Below are positions 45,197 to 55,986 of a stretch of 64,000 nucleotides of DNA, piece after piece. The stretch is from Hypericum androsaemum (taxonomy: Eukaryota > Streptophyta > Magnoliopsida > Malpighiales > Hypericaceae). Within the stretch, counting starts at the first letter, position 1, and every line of letters begins with the position of its first letter. A program made the position numbers and the translations under genes. The stretch is from NCBI GenBank assembly GCA_963995505.1, contig OZ023189.1, forward strand, positions 2,679,155 through 2,743,154. Direction: 5' to 3'. The notes beneath the pieces were generated by a model. It was not told the origin of the DNA, made no database searches, and saw nothing but the letters and a program-made list of their open reading frames with translations.

Positions 45197-46658
45197 GGGC
45201 AAATTGCTCTTAAGTCTCTGATCTTTGGTCACTCTCTTCCTAGGGTCCCTGATTTTTGAAAAATGATTGTCCCGTCCCTAAGTTTTGATGATAATAGATT
45301 CTCGGGTCCCTAGAGCCATAATATTCATTTTTCTCTGGCGAACCCCCACTTGAAATGACCAAAATACTTCTTCTACTTAAAAAATAAAAAAACTCTTCTT
45401 CCTCCCACCTCATCCAAAACCAAAACTTAAAATCAAAACCAATTAACATCTAAACTAATTAAATCTGCTACGCTCTGCTTCCCGTTCCCAACCTCCCACG
45501 ACATCGCCGCCTTCGTGAAGAAAGAGAGGAATATACAGAAATTTTTGCATTTCGTGAAGATTAAAGGAAGATTTTCCTCTTCTTAAAAGTAGGGTGGATG
45601 CTATTTATCCCATTACAAGCTAAAGAAGAAGAAGAACGCAGCTTCTCGGTCCTGGCCGCGCACTCTGTCAACCTCTCGACCACCACGTGCATCTCCAACG
45701 CGTTCCTCCCCATCTTCTCCTTCACCAACCTTGCCTTCTCCTCTACCCCCCGCTCCTCCCACTCTCTCTTCCCTGCATAAGGGGCAGCATCGTCAATTCA
45801 TTCTTCCAAACTACAAAAAGAAATTCACGAACTCAATTCAAAACACTAACACACCTTGATCAGAGGGCCCGGGATCCAAAACGGGGGTGCTGGGATGGCG
45901 GCCGGCGAGGATGGAGGACATGGTGGAGGAGAGGAGGTATGGGAAGGTGGCGCAGGATTCCATAATCGTCGCCGCCATTTGGTCGAGTTCGGTCTCGAGC
46001 TTGTCCAAGTCTTCCTCCTCGGCTTCTACTTCGACTTCCTTGGCTAGGGTTCCGCCCTCTCCGACCATGCTCGATAGTTAGGGTGGGGTTTTTTTTTTTT
46101 GCTTTAAGCGGGTGGGTCGCCCAATTTCAAAAGTTTTCAGAGGGGACGAAGGCGCCGGTGGGTAATAGGCCACTTGATCGACAACGGTGAATTTTTGGTC
46201 TGGTTGAGTTCATATGCTTCTCATTCATTTTTTTTGCCCTTTTTTATTTCTAATTCATGATGAATTATTTTTCTGGTCCAGTTGCGTTCATATGCTTCTT
46301 TCTAATTTTCTTCCATCTGCACCTGCAATTTTCCGGACATGGCTTTACAACTTCTATCTTTTTACAGAAATGGTAAGTTTTTGAACTGTTCGAAGCTTTT
46401 TTCACTCTTGGGTTTTGATAATTAGCTGCTAAATGGATTGTCTTGCTATGATGGCGAAGATTTTATTTTTATTTTTTAGTGGGAGGGCATTTTGGTCATT
46501 TTCAGTGAGAGTTCAACGGAGAAAAAGGAATATTCCGACTCCATGGACCCGAGAGTCTATTATCATCAAAACTTAGAGACGGGACAATCATTTTCCAAAA
46601 GTCAGAGGCCCTAGAGGGAGGGTGACCAAAGGTCAGAGACTTTGAGAGTAATTTGCCC
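45197..46658. mobile_element. Mutator-like element with long TIRs (possible Pack-MULE)
   Basis: 1462 bp. Terminal inverted repeats of about 170 bp start GGGCAAATTGCTCTTAAGTC (left) and, reverse-complemented, GGGCAAATTACTCTCAAAGT (right), and continue alike through AAAATGATTGTCCCGTC and TAAGTTTTGATGATAATAGA. Flanks TTGTATTTA (45188-45196) and ATATATTTA (46659-46667) match at 7 of 9 bases, consistent with a decayed 9-bp Mutator target duplication. No transposase. The GC-richer interior has gene-like sequence. Confidence 0.82.
45598..46068 (-). pseudogene. Gene-like fragment inside the Mutator-like element
   Basis: Minus-strand 46068-45838 reads MVGEGGTLAKEVEVEAEEED, then LDKLETELDQMAATIMESCA and SSTMSSILAGRHP. 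After a gap of about 60 bp with T-rich sequence, 45770-45640 reads EEKARLVKEKMGRNALEMHV, then VVERLTECAARTEKL. Both parts look like helical, coiled-coil protein sequence, and the gap resembles an intron, so two exons of a host gene may have been captured. I do not recognise the parent. Composition differs from the AT-rich flanks. Confidence 0.4.
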
Positions 46659-46823
46659 ATATATTTAACATTAGTCCCACGATGACATGGATCAAGCCAA
46701 GTTGGTTAACCGCGTAGACGTTAATGATCTCATTAAAGCCATTGGCAACAACAAAAGAGGAAAAGATAATTAGAAATACAATTCTACTACACACTACTAC
46801 TAGATAGAAGCACAAAAATATAT

Positions 46824-47768
46824 GGGAAAAGTCTACTTTAGTACCCTGTAGTATCGCAAAAAATCAAATCAGTACCTTGTAGTTTAAAACGTATCAATTG
46901 AGTCATATTTATTCCAATTAACATCAATTAGAGGCCCGGGCAGCTGCCCGGACCTGCCCGAACCTACCCGACCCCTGCCCGAACTACGTGGCCTGCCATG
47001 TCACCAAATTTTGATGACGTGGTGCCACGTGGAGAGGAGGAGGAGGAGGACGCGGGGAGGAGGAGGAGGAGGACGCGGGGAGGGGGATGCGGGGAGGAGG
47101 AGGAGGACGCGGAGAGGAGGAGGAGGAGGAGGACGCGGAGGAGGAGGACGCGGAGAGGAGGAGGAGGACACGAAGGACGCGGAGGAGGAGGAGGAGGAGG
47201 ACGAGGACGAGGAGGAGGACGCGGAGAGGAGGAGGAGGAGGAGGACGCAGAGGAGGATGCAGAGGAGGAGGACGCAGAGAGGATGAGGAGGACGCGGAGG
47301 AGGAGGAGGACGCAGAGGAGGAGGAGGACGCAGGGAGGAGGAGGAGGATGCGGGGAGGAGGAGGAGGAGGAGGAGGATGCGGGGAGGAGGAGGAGGAGGA
47401 GAAGGACGCGGGGAGAAGGAGGAGGACGCGGGGAGGAGGACGCACAGAGGAGGAGGAGGAGGAGGAGGACGCGGAGGAGGAGTCGGAGGAGGTGGAGGAG
47501 GACGCGGAGGAGGAGGGGAGGAGGAGGAGAGGAGGAGGAGGAGGGAAGGAGATGGATGTCCACGTGGCACCAAATCATTAAAATTTGGTGATGTGGCTGG
47601 CCACGTAGTTCGGGCAGGGGTCGGGTAGGTTCGGGCAGGTCCGGGCAGCTGCCCGGGCCTCTAATTGATGTTAATTAGAATAAGTATGACTCAATTGATA
47701 CATTTTAAACCACAGGGTACTGACTAAATTTTTTGCGATACCATAAGGTACTAAAATGGACTTTTCTC
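46824..47768. mobile_element. Mutator-type MITE with GA-rich core and perfect 9-bp TSD
   Basis: 945 bp. Inverted repeats of about 210 bp start GGGAAAAGTCTACTTTAGTA (left) and GAGAAAAGTCCATTTTAGTA (right, reverse-complemented) and run through ATCAATTAGAGGCCCGGGCA to GGTGCCACGTGGA. The 9-bp direct repeat AAAATATAT flanks it exactly (46815-46823 and 47769-47777). The interior is a purine-rich simple repeat. No transposase. Inside each arm, CCCGGGCAGCTGCCCGG is itself a palindrome. Confidence 0.9.
47033..47553. repeat. GGA/GAC-rich purine tract (GGAGGAGGAC GCGG units)
   Basis: About 520 bp of AGGAGGAGG with regularly interspersed GACGCGG, forming the core of the MITE. All six frames are open over long distances (Glu/Arg/Gly-rich or Ser/Pro/Leu-rich) because of the repeat; none is a gene. 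Purine strand asymmetry with mirror symmetry makes H-DNA (triplex) possible. Confidence 0.92.
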
Positions 47769-47777
47769 AAAATATAT

Positions 47778-48480
47778 TTAGTCTAATAATACAATAATTA
47801 GAAGAATTGATAGCGATTCCACCCGACGGATTGAACACATTTTAAAAAATGCATTCTCTCCAAACTTGGCTCTTTTCGATAGATTATCAACTTCATCTTG
47901 TTTTAACCCCTAAGCAAGAAATTAAACAAGCCCAAAAAATTCGATTACATGAGGGTTTTTTTTTAATGTATTAGGTCTATTACTTGTTTTTTGATTATCG
48001 AAAAAAGTTTATCTATTCACCTAGTAACCAAACCCCCCAAGTGCCTAAGTAATACAAAGTACCTCGAAACGCATGACAATAGGTCTAACGTTTAAGTCCT
48101 GCAAGTGTAACTCGACCGAAACCTAGATTTGTTTATCTATCCGGATACCGGATGGTGTCCGAGAAAAGGAAATGCGAAGTACTTCTTGTTCCCTGATTGG
48201 TTTTCGTGAGGGTAAGGAGAATGTTGGACCATTCAACTTGATCTCCAGCCATTAATGCCAAGTGGCCAATGACCCTATAGTACTACCCTCGTTATGTGAC
48301 AGAATTCTACCCTATTGTCATGCGTTTCGAGGTACTTTGCATTATTTAAGCTTGTTGGTTGAGTACGTACGTCAAGAACCAATTAGGACGCGGTTGTCAA
48401 TTGTCACAAATGCGAATTGGCCTCATTATAATAAATTGATGATGTGCTTATCCATCCTCCTGGGACAATTATGAACACAT
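47778..48480. other. Intergenic, no feature seen
   Basis: AT-rich DNA. ACGCATGACAATAG near 48070 recurs inverted as CTATTGTCATGCGTTTCGAG at about 48313-48332, giving a loose inverted repeat (also GAGGTACTTTG / CAAAGTACCTC). No gene. Confidence 0.4.
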
Positions 48481-48575
48481 TTGTCCTAGAAACGCATGTA
48501 ATGTACACTTTATTCTTATCTCCAAGTTAGGCATGAAAGTCACCAGCTGCAGTTGACTTTGGTCAACCTCACAGC

Positions 48576-48917
48576 TTAAGTCCAAGCCCTGAAGAAGGAA
48601 ATGTGAAGGAAGGTTCTAGGCCCATCATCGAGCCCGTCAGGAATCGAGACCAGACTAATTCTATCACTAAGTGATACCTTATCTCCCAAGGCATTCAAGA
48701 CCCTCTTGTGGGTGAAATCGGAGTTAACAAATGTGACATTGATTCCATGTTCCACTAGACATTGTGAGAGCTCCAGCAATGGAATCACATGACCTTGTGC
48801 TGGATAAGGAATCGCTACAACATGTGGATTCCACATTTTCACTTGAATGTTCAGGTTTGGTTTGTTGAACTCCACCAGCTCGTGCCTGTTTATAAAGTGC
48901 CTAGGAGAAGCATCCAA
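48576..48917 (-). pseudogene. UGT83A-like glycosyltransferase, N-terminal fragment
   Basis: The Met at 48836 starts the family N-terminus: HVVAIPYPAQGHVIPLLELS, with the acceptor-activating His of the PAQGH motif, then the GINVTFVNSDFTHKRVL strand and LVSIPDGLDDGPRT. After about 75 residues homology ends and the frame closes with an unrelated FLHISFF tail. The sugar-donor half (PSPG box) is absent here; a piece of that half lies at 18427-19517. The two pieces together still leave a gap, so they are fragments of one duplicated gene or of two paralogs. Not functional. Confidence 0.85.
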
Positions 48918-49361
48918 GGTTGGTTTCCAGTTTTGATTGTCTTGTCCTTCCTGTGCCTCCCTCTTAAGTACTTCTGTTAGTTTTTTTTTTCTTTTCCTTT
49001 TTTTTGCTGGAACTACCCCTTTATCTCAATCATCCACTAAGCCAACTAATCTGAATTTGAGCCGATTACGACCACAAATTTTTTGAACTTTTGTAGATAA
49101 AAGACGTCATAAGTTTCATCGTTCTTTCGATCCTGCATTTGTTTCGTTCTGTTTCATGTACCTAGTGAACCAGGCTGGACTGACATAAATCCCACTTTGA
49201 TTTTGGACTAAAGCTAAAACGATATAGCGGTTGGAAATGGAACCTTTCTCTAGCTACGGCCTGCTGCCAAATTGGCTTCATGAAAAGGCAAATTCCTCTA
49301 TGGTACTTGCTGTTCGAGAAAATCACCTTTAATGTCCTTAGTTTTTGAAAATTAGTTATAA
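48918..49361. other. Flank between UGT fragment and LINE
   Basis: T-rich spacer. CTGCCAAATTGGCTT at 49264 also occurs at 17961-17974 beside the other UGT piece, in line with shared ancestry of the two UGT flanks. No gene. Confidence 0.35.
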
Positions 49362-49656
49362 TTTTTTTTTGAAAAGTATATAATATTATTGATCACCGAA
49401 GTAATTACAACAATTCACAAAAGTGAAGATTGCACAGTCAGCAATCAACACACATGAGTCCACACCAATTGCCTCTTACACCAAGCAGTAACGAAACCAA
49501 AAAAACTGCAGATTACACCACTGTCCTAATCGCCAAAAATACATCCTGCACGTTGAATTGGGTAGCCACACCAGACCAAAAGGTCCATTCCGCAACTCTC
49601 CTCATGATATCCAGCCGTAACTTGCAAGCATGGAAAGGCTCATTATCAAATACAAC

Positions 49657-50376
49657 TCAATTTCTCGTTAGCCAAACACTCCAAACAATCGCAGTGAAGA
49701 CGGTATACCAAATTTGTTTGAGGGATTTTCCAAGCACCAAACCAACCAACATCTCCGCGAAATGTAAAGTAGAATTACTCCCACACCAACTAATACCCAA
49801 CATCCCCACCAACCAGTCCCAGACCCCTCTGATATGCACACAGAGAAGGAAAAGATGGTTGGCAGACTCTTCCTCCACACCACAAATGGGGCATAAGGGA
49901 ACCGCCCTGCCAAGCAAGCCGACGCGATATAAATTACCTTTTGTTTTGATCCGACCTTGTAAAGCCATCCAAAGAAAACAACTGACTTTGAAAGGCACAA
50001 GTCTAGGCCAATCATTTCGAAAAATAGCCGGAGCGTCAAAGAAAAATCTATCAAACATGAGCCTATAAAGGCTCTTCGCCGAGTAACCTGCATTGTAATC
50101 AGGTTTCCAAATGAATCGATCAGCCTGGTCCCGCGAGGAGAGGCTCACAGGTAAGGTGGACATCATGTTTTTCATGGACTCATCTTCCCATGTGCGAAGA
50201 GGCCTCCTCCAATGCAATAACCAGCCCCAGTGGCCTGCATTCCACTCTCCAAACTCGCAAACCGGATCACCTTTATTAGATGATAGCAAGTACAGTCTCG
50301 GGAACAAAGTAGAAAGTGGAGTCTCTGTGTACCAGCTATCCTCCCAGAACCTTGCCAAGTCACCTTTGCCAAGCAA
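49657..50376 (-). pseudogene. LINE reverse-transcriptase zinc-binding (zf-RVT) domain remnant
   Basis: Open frame of 239 residues: LGKGDLARFWEDSWYTETPL, FPRLYLLS, FIWKPDYNAGYSAKSLYRLM, VPFKVSCFLWMALQGRIKTK, CPICGVEEESANHLFLLC (Cys/His zinc-binding block) and IWYTVFTAIVWSVW. This part normally lies C-terminal to the RT. Here it follows the endonuclease linker directly, across the deletion. Confidence 0.85.
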
Positions 50377-50794
50377 AATACTAATGCTGCGCCTAAAGCT
50401 GACAGCAGAGGCATACTCGGATGTCGCAATATTCCAAACACTTAGCGAAAGTTCGGGAAATCGCGAATAATGAGGGATCCTTGATAAGATGGATGCATCA
50501 ACACGATCAGGAATACCATGAACTGCCCGAATGACAGAAGCCCAGAAGGCATCCGGATTGGTGAGATACCTTCAAATCCACTTTAGGAGCAAAGCTTCTT
50601 TTTGAATATCAAGCCAGATCAGTCCCAACCCATCTTTCTCCTGGTGCATTGCAACTCCGTCAGACCAGTAGCTTCATCGAGTAAATCAAGAGCATCCAAC
50701 TCCTCTTCGAAGCATTTTACCCCTTCCGAAAGATCAGCAAAAGGAGTAAAATAATCATTTCGGAGCTTTTACTTGAGAAGCTTCAGCTTGAAGA

Positions 50795-51590
50795 TCACCT
50801 TACTTGGCCCAAAAGTCTGGTTGTCAAATTCAGTCCACCAAGAACAGAGTTTGTTCTTAAAACCAGGGGCTTAAACGGCTTCGGTCCCCAGTTAATGACA
50901 TCTAATTTGAGCAAGATAGGGTGATGATCCGACCCTCCTCTACATAAGCCAACTTGTGTGCAATCCGGATGAAGTTGTAACGAGGATGGAGAAACCAAGA
51001 ATCGATCAAGTCGGCTAGTAGATCTAGTACTTCGCCAAGTAAATCTACGACCACAGAGAGGTAAGTCTACAACATTCATATCATCCACGAAAGCACGAAA
51101 CTGCCTTGACTCCAAAAGACCATAATCTGAACTCCCTTGCCGCTCATTCCTTTCCAATACCACATTAAAATCACCCATGATTAGCCATTGATCACAATTT
51201 GAAGAATTCCTCAGAGCGACCAAATCCTCCCAAAGCTTAAGCTGATCAACGGCAGAAGAAGGACCATAGACCAAAAGTATGCTACAACGGACCGCTTTCG
51301 AGACCAATTCGCCTTCCACATAAAGCCACCCCTTTGGCTACAGATTCGCACTTGAAGAAGGCTGGACTCCACACAAGAAATAAACCACCCGACTGACCAT
51401 TGGACGGGACTGCATCCCACCCCATAGCTTCCTTCCGCCAAAGTTGTTTGGCCAAAACAGAGGAAGGCCTCTCAACCTTTGATTCCGTGATACCAATTAT
51501 ACCTACTTTATTTGACCGGACCAAGTTCCTAACGACCCGCCTTGTCGCAAGATCGTTGATACCCCTTGCATTCCATAAAAGCCAATTCAT
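50795..51590 (-). pseudogene. LINE APE-type endonuclease remnant
   Basis: 51590-51282 gives MNWLLWNARGIND (the N-terminal WN.RG block) and GITESKVE (catalytic Glu). 51319-50795 gives LLVYGPSSAVDQ, WLIMGDFNVVL (GDFN block), RFTWRSTRSTSRLDRFLVS and SDHHPILL (catalytic His). All catalytic blocks are present, but a frameshift near 51300 separates them. Confidence 0.85.
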
Positions 51591-51999
51591 TGGCTTGATA
51601 CTTCTCCTGAGTTTCCCAGCAAAGCTAGTCCAACAGCTGGGGTAAAATGTCCAGGGAATAGTAGTTTGAGAACTTCCCGCAACACATCTTCACCTCCTTT
51701 TGCTATCACCCCCGCTGCCGAGGCCATCCTCCAAACTTCGTCAGCCTTAACCACCTGGAAACCAAATTTCTTGAGTATCACTTTGTTTCTGTTTTGAATT
51801 TCTTGGTCTCCACCCTGCATCATCTTAATGCTTAGCCTGCACCTAGGAAGCCTCTTTAAGGGTTTTGAGATTGTATGTGAGCAGATTAATAGACTTCCAG
51901 TTGTTCTTCTTCTTTTTACACTTGTTTTCTGGCTTAAGAGAGGGCTGCAGAAATATTCTTGCCATTTGCTTGGATATTGGGTTCGGCAATAGACAAAGC

Positions 52000-52911
52000 A
52001 TTATACTCCTGGGCCTGAATAGTAGGCCCATTCCCAGCAGCGGACAAAAGGCCCATATTCTAAAAGTAGAGTGCCAGATTTGACTTTTGAAACCTTCGTG
52101 TGCACAAGAAGAATCATGGAGTGACAAGAATCTTCCGCTGTTGAAACATAAGAGCCAATCGATGCAACCAGGGTCCGGTAGAAGTCATCACAGCGAGCAT
52201 TCAATGGAATGCCAGTACATGAAAGCCAAACCGACCTCAGAGAAGGTTGAAAAGATGGTGACCAGTCTTGAACCGATAAGAAATGGGGCTTTAACTTATC
52301 TGCCCAAGACACCTTCAACTCACAATCCGAGAAGGACAGCAGGAATTGGGGACCTCCCAACGCACGAAGGGAGGAAACTGGCAGCCGAGACTCTTGAGAG
52401 TGTGACTGAGACAAGATCCCTGCTTGACATCTTTCACCGTCAGTATTATGCTACAGAGAAGCCAGCTAGGAGGCGAGAATTCCACTGTAGTGATCGAGGA
52501 CCCTGGGATGTCCGTTATTGAAGTGCTCCCTCCATGAGATTTCTTGTTAAGAGCATCAGCATAAGAAGTATTAGGAGCCCTGTTCGCAGCTTTTGTGAGA
52601 ATTTTCCTTGACCCGGGTGCACCTTTTGAACTCAAGGGCGGTTTGACAATTCGGTCAAAACGAGCAACATCAACCAGAATTTTAGATTTTGCCAACCTGT
52701 GCCCCATTAAAATTCTTGATGACAAGTGCGGAATCATTACCGAGAGGGACCCGGACGAAACCAAACTTGGTACCGTGCTTGGATAGCTTGCTCGGATGAA
52801 AGCATCCAGGACCTTCACTTGTTTAGAGAAAAAACGCCGCAAGTTCTCATGATTCCACTGAGCAGGGATGCAGTCAACGAACAAGGTTGCCGAGGATGAC
52901 TTAGTCGCCAT
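52000..52911 (-). pseudogene. LINE ORF1 (RNA-binding protein) remnant
   Basis: Starts MATKSSSATLFVDCIPAQWN, an RRM-like RNP region (FVDCIP...LRRFFSK), followed by a basic linker (RIVKPPLSS...SYADAL). The second half continues in another frame from 52414 (VSWADKLKPHFLSVQDW, then SLRSVWLSCTGIPLNA, DUF4283-like). One frameshift near 52340-52410. Confidence 0.75.
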
Positions 52912-53166
52912 TGGGAATTCGGGAAGAATCCAAACTTAGCTGTTTCCAGAATGAAGTCCAACCGTTGCCTAAACCAATATGCGGAGGAGGGTAGGGAAAG
53001 GGATTAGGGAGAGGGGAGGGTGTTATGGGAAAGGGTTGGGCTAGTGTACAGGGAGGGTTAGCGGCCATGGATAGTTGTTGGAAGGTAGGGGAAGGGTGCT
53101 AGAGGGAAGGGGAAAGGTTTCCATGGAAGGGTTGGTGATATAATCTACGTGAGCGCCTCTAAATTT

Positions 53167-53453
53167 GTTATAATTTTTCTATAATTTTTATAAATGTTAC
53201 CCTTACTCTATAACCGTCAGCTTTTCTGTTGGTAAACAACGTAAATTTCTAAATATTTTAGTTCCTAGATTCCCGAGTTATATATGCAAACTTTCGAAAG
53301 CACCCTAGATATACGTAGTGAGCTATTGTGCATCTAATGTTGGGAATGACATATTGTCCAACTCTTACAAAGCGTATGTAAGTCTACATAGGTCTTATTT
53401 GTTAAGAGAGAAACCACAACGAGAAATTGGATTAATCTAATTAGTGAGTATTT
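53167..53453. other. Short spacer before segment C
   Basis: AT-rich sequence, including the right-hand LINE target duplication. No gene. Confidence 0.4.
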
Positions 53454-55602
53454 AGAAATAAAGTAGTTTAAGAAAGAGAGAAACCACAATAAAACTCTCT
53501 GGAAGAATACTGCATCATAGTAATCACTATGGTTTTAAAAAACTGGTTGGACTATGAATCAAAACCAAGTCTCGGCCAAATTTGACCCTGAACTTAATAT
53601 CTGATTCAATCAGTGGTCAACAATGTTGACCGGTGGATTTTTTGATTGGATCGATCGGTCATCACAAAAATGTAAACTTTTTTAAACTGAAATATATTTA
53701 AAATTTTTAAAGTGATTAAATTATAATTTTGATACTTATATATTTGTAAAATTAGATAATTATTTGCTAATAATAAATATAACAAATAAATTTTTTATTT
53801 AAAATTTACTCTGCAGTTTGACTGATCAGACCGGTTGACCAGAGGACAGGAGGGTCGACCTCCGGGTAATTTTTGAAAATCATGGTAATCTCATTTACCC
53901 ATGCGTCGAATATAGCAGACATTTAAGGAACCGATCTTTGAGGTACATGGTCAAGTTCAAGGTACTGAAGAAGAACATCATCTCCTATTGCGAACGTTTG
54001 AAGTTGTTACCCTTGAACTTTCTAGATTTATCAATAGAGAAGCATTTGAAAGTATATATGGTAGAAATACTCATATCCTATGGATCAGATATATCCTATG
54101 GTAGAACTTTCTACCCGTATCCTCCAATTCTAGGTTATATTGACTTTGACTATGTCTATGGTAGGGTATAAGGATGTGTCCACTTTTTGGACCCTCAACA
54201 AAAGTTTGGCTGTAGTTAGACCATAATTAGATTATTTATTCCTAATATATATTGACTCTAAAGTTTGAAATATATAAATACAATGTTGATTTTCTTTATT
54301 GATATACTAAATATTTCATGAGTAATTTTCATGTGTTCATTATGTTGTTATAAAACTAGCTCATAAGACATCTTAAATGATGACACCTAGACACTTAATT
54401 TTTATTTTTTTTGAATTCTTGATGTACTTAGAGCTCAAAGAATCTTCTAGAATTTAACGTAAATTAAAAATTTGGTGTCTTAAATTTTTTATTGAATATT
54501 GATGTGTAATGGACGAAATATCTTAAATTTATTTGATTTTATGCGTAAAAATTATTAAAAACTAAGTTAGACTGTGCGACTCTGCGGGTAGGAGTATGAG
54601 TGTGATGGTAAAAATATGCTAGGATCGAGATTGAGGTATGAATCCAACTTCTAAAATCGTGCACATTCTGTGGGTAGGAGTATGAGCCTGATAGTCAAAA
54701 TACTCTTTCTAGGATCGAGATTGAGGTATGGATCCAACTTCTAAGATTAGGGTATAGGTAGGGTCCTTATGGACCTTACCTACCTTAGCCATTACCATTC
54801 CTATTTGGAAAGCAATCATGATGAGCTTGTCGAGTTTCCTAAGCGCAAAAGTTTTTGGCACACGACACGAGCAATAAGCCCAACCCGAGTCCAAAAATAG
54901 GTCCAGTAACTCAGAACAATTCTCACAAATTCTAGTACCAAGCAAACACCTAAAATTAATTTTTCGCAAGATCATATATCGTTACGTAAGTTTCTTAACA
55001 AGATTCAGAGTAATTTCATAAACACCCTAAACTAATTAGTGTGGGCCATATTTTAATTAGCTCAAAGTTTTCCATCTAATAAACTAAGAGATTGTGTTTA
55101 ATTGCACTTCTTTTTCTATATAACCTCTTATGTTCAAACCAAACAAACACTTCAAACCTTTTTTTGGATTAAAGATTTAATTCTGCAACAATTCTCCACA
55201 TGAATGAAATTTACTGAAATGACATGAGTCAACCAACAATACTATACGCAATTTGTTGTTAACACAAGTGAATTGACGCAAATACTTATTAGGAAAACTT
55301 GTAACTACGATTTTTTGCAATAACCAACAAGAACTGGTATCTTGATTCGTTTTCAAAAGTTGTTTGTTTGATGAAATTATGGTCCTATCATTTGTCACAA
55401 GGACAAACATCACGCAAGACAAACAAATATTTAATATTGTATCCATAATATTCTTCATCTAAAATGATTTTTTATTCAACTGAAATGTGAAATAATATTC
55501 GTGCGAACGTCTTATTCAACTGAAATAGAAAATAACATTCGCAACATTTTATTAAACTGAAATAGAAGATAATGCGTGTATATTTCAAAGCCAAGTAGGT
55601 GT
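53454..55602. repeat. Segment C (left part) of the three-fold duplication
   Basis: Collinear with 36368-38570 of segment B over its whole length, including the MITE. Interrupted by the Copia element at 55603 and resumed at 60402. Confidence 0.82.
53530..53884. mobile_element. hAT-like MITE, segment C copy
   Basis: Ends ATGGTTTTAAAAAACTGG and TTTTTGAAAATCAT, with flanks GTAATCACT (53521-53529) and GTAATCTCA (53885-53893). Third positional copy of the element at 20503-20911. Confidence 0.68.
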
Positions 55603-55895
55603 TGTTGGGAAGTGACCCACTTTCCCGTGGACCCAAACAACGCAGCGAACAAGATAGGAGCAAGATCTACGAAAAACAAGAACAACAGATTTGGTAACCC
55701 GGTTCGATCTTGACCGATCTACGTCCGGGGGCGTACCAAGCCAGGAGATTTCACTATATCAAGCTCGATCTACACTTTGGAGCTACGCAGGCTCAACAAT
55801 GGTGTTTCTCTCTCCTCTTCTCTCTCTGTCTCTCTCTACCCAGTTCTGGACGGGGCTACGCCCCCCCGCGGTGTCCGAAGTCTCCATACCCAACA
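55603..55895 (-). repeat. 3' LTR of the young Copia element, U3-deleted
   Basis: 293 bp. Joins CTCTCTCTAC directly to CCAGTTCTGG, where the 5' LTR has 214 more bases that include the TATA box. Otherwise no difference from the 5' LTR was noticed. Confidence 0.95.
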
Positions 55896-55986
55896 ATCTC
55901 CCACCTGGAGACTGACCTCAACACCTGCCGCCATTCACTTGATGACACCTTCTCCTCTTCACTTCTTGGTACGCCGGGTCTCTTCT

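Larger units (their letters stand above)
49362..53166 (-). mobile_element. LINE (non-LTR retrotransposon) with RT core deleted
   Basis: Minus-strand order: 5' leader (53166-52920), ORF1 (52911-52000), APE endonuclease (51590-50795), part of the linker (to about 50590), then the post-RT zinc-binding domain (50540-49657) and a 3'UTR ending in an A tract (plus-strand T9 at 49362-49370). The central RT with its catalytic box is missing, so the element is about 2 kb short. Candidate target duplication GTTATAATTTTT (from 49355 and 53167-53178) flanks it. Several stops and shifts. Confidence 0.85.

Noticed and set aside
46964..47628. Long frames on both strands (up to about 204 codons) rich in Glu/Arg or Ser/Pro/Leu
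   Set aside because: They are translations of the purine repeat in the MITE core, open in nearly every frame.
26240..48917. A functional biosynthetic gene cluster of acyl-CoA ligase and glycosyltransferase
   Set aside because: All AAE and UGT copies in the window are broken, and co-location is better explained by duplication of one segment.
49430..52521. Plus-strand frames of 119-212 codons
   Set aside because: Antisense shadows of LINE ORFs.
21629..54975. Similar minus-strand frames (LDLGWAYCSC ... ALRKLDKLIMIAF) in segments A, B and C
   Set aside because: The similarity follows from the segmental duplication. Frame lengths and starts differ between copies, and no domain is recognised, so conservation as protein is not shown.
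38135..55458. Minus-strand frames of 78-93 codons (FVLVTNDR.IISSNK) shared by segments B and C
   Set aside because: Same reason: paralogous non-coding DNA is enough to explain it; no promoter or family.
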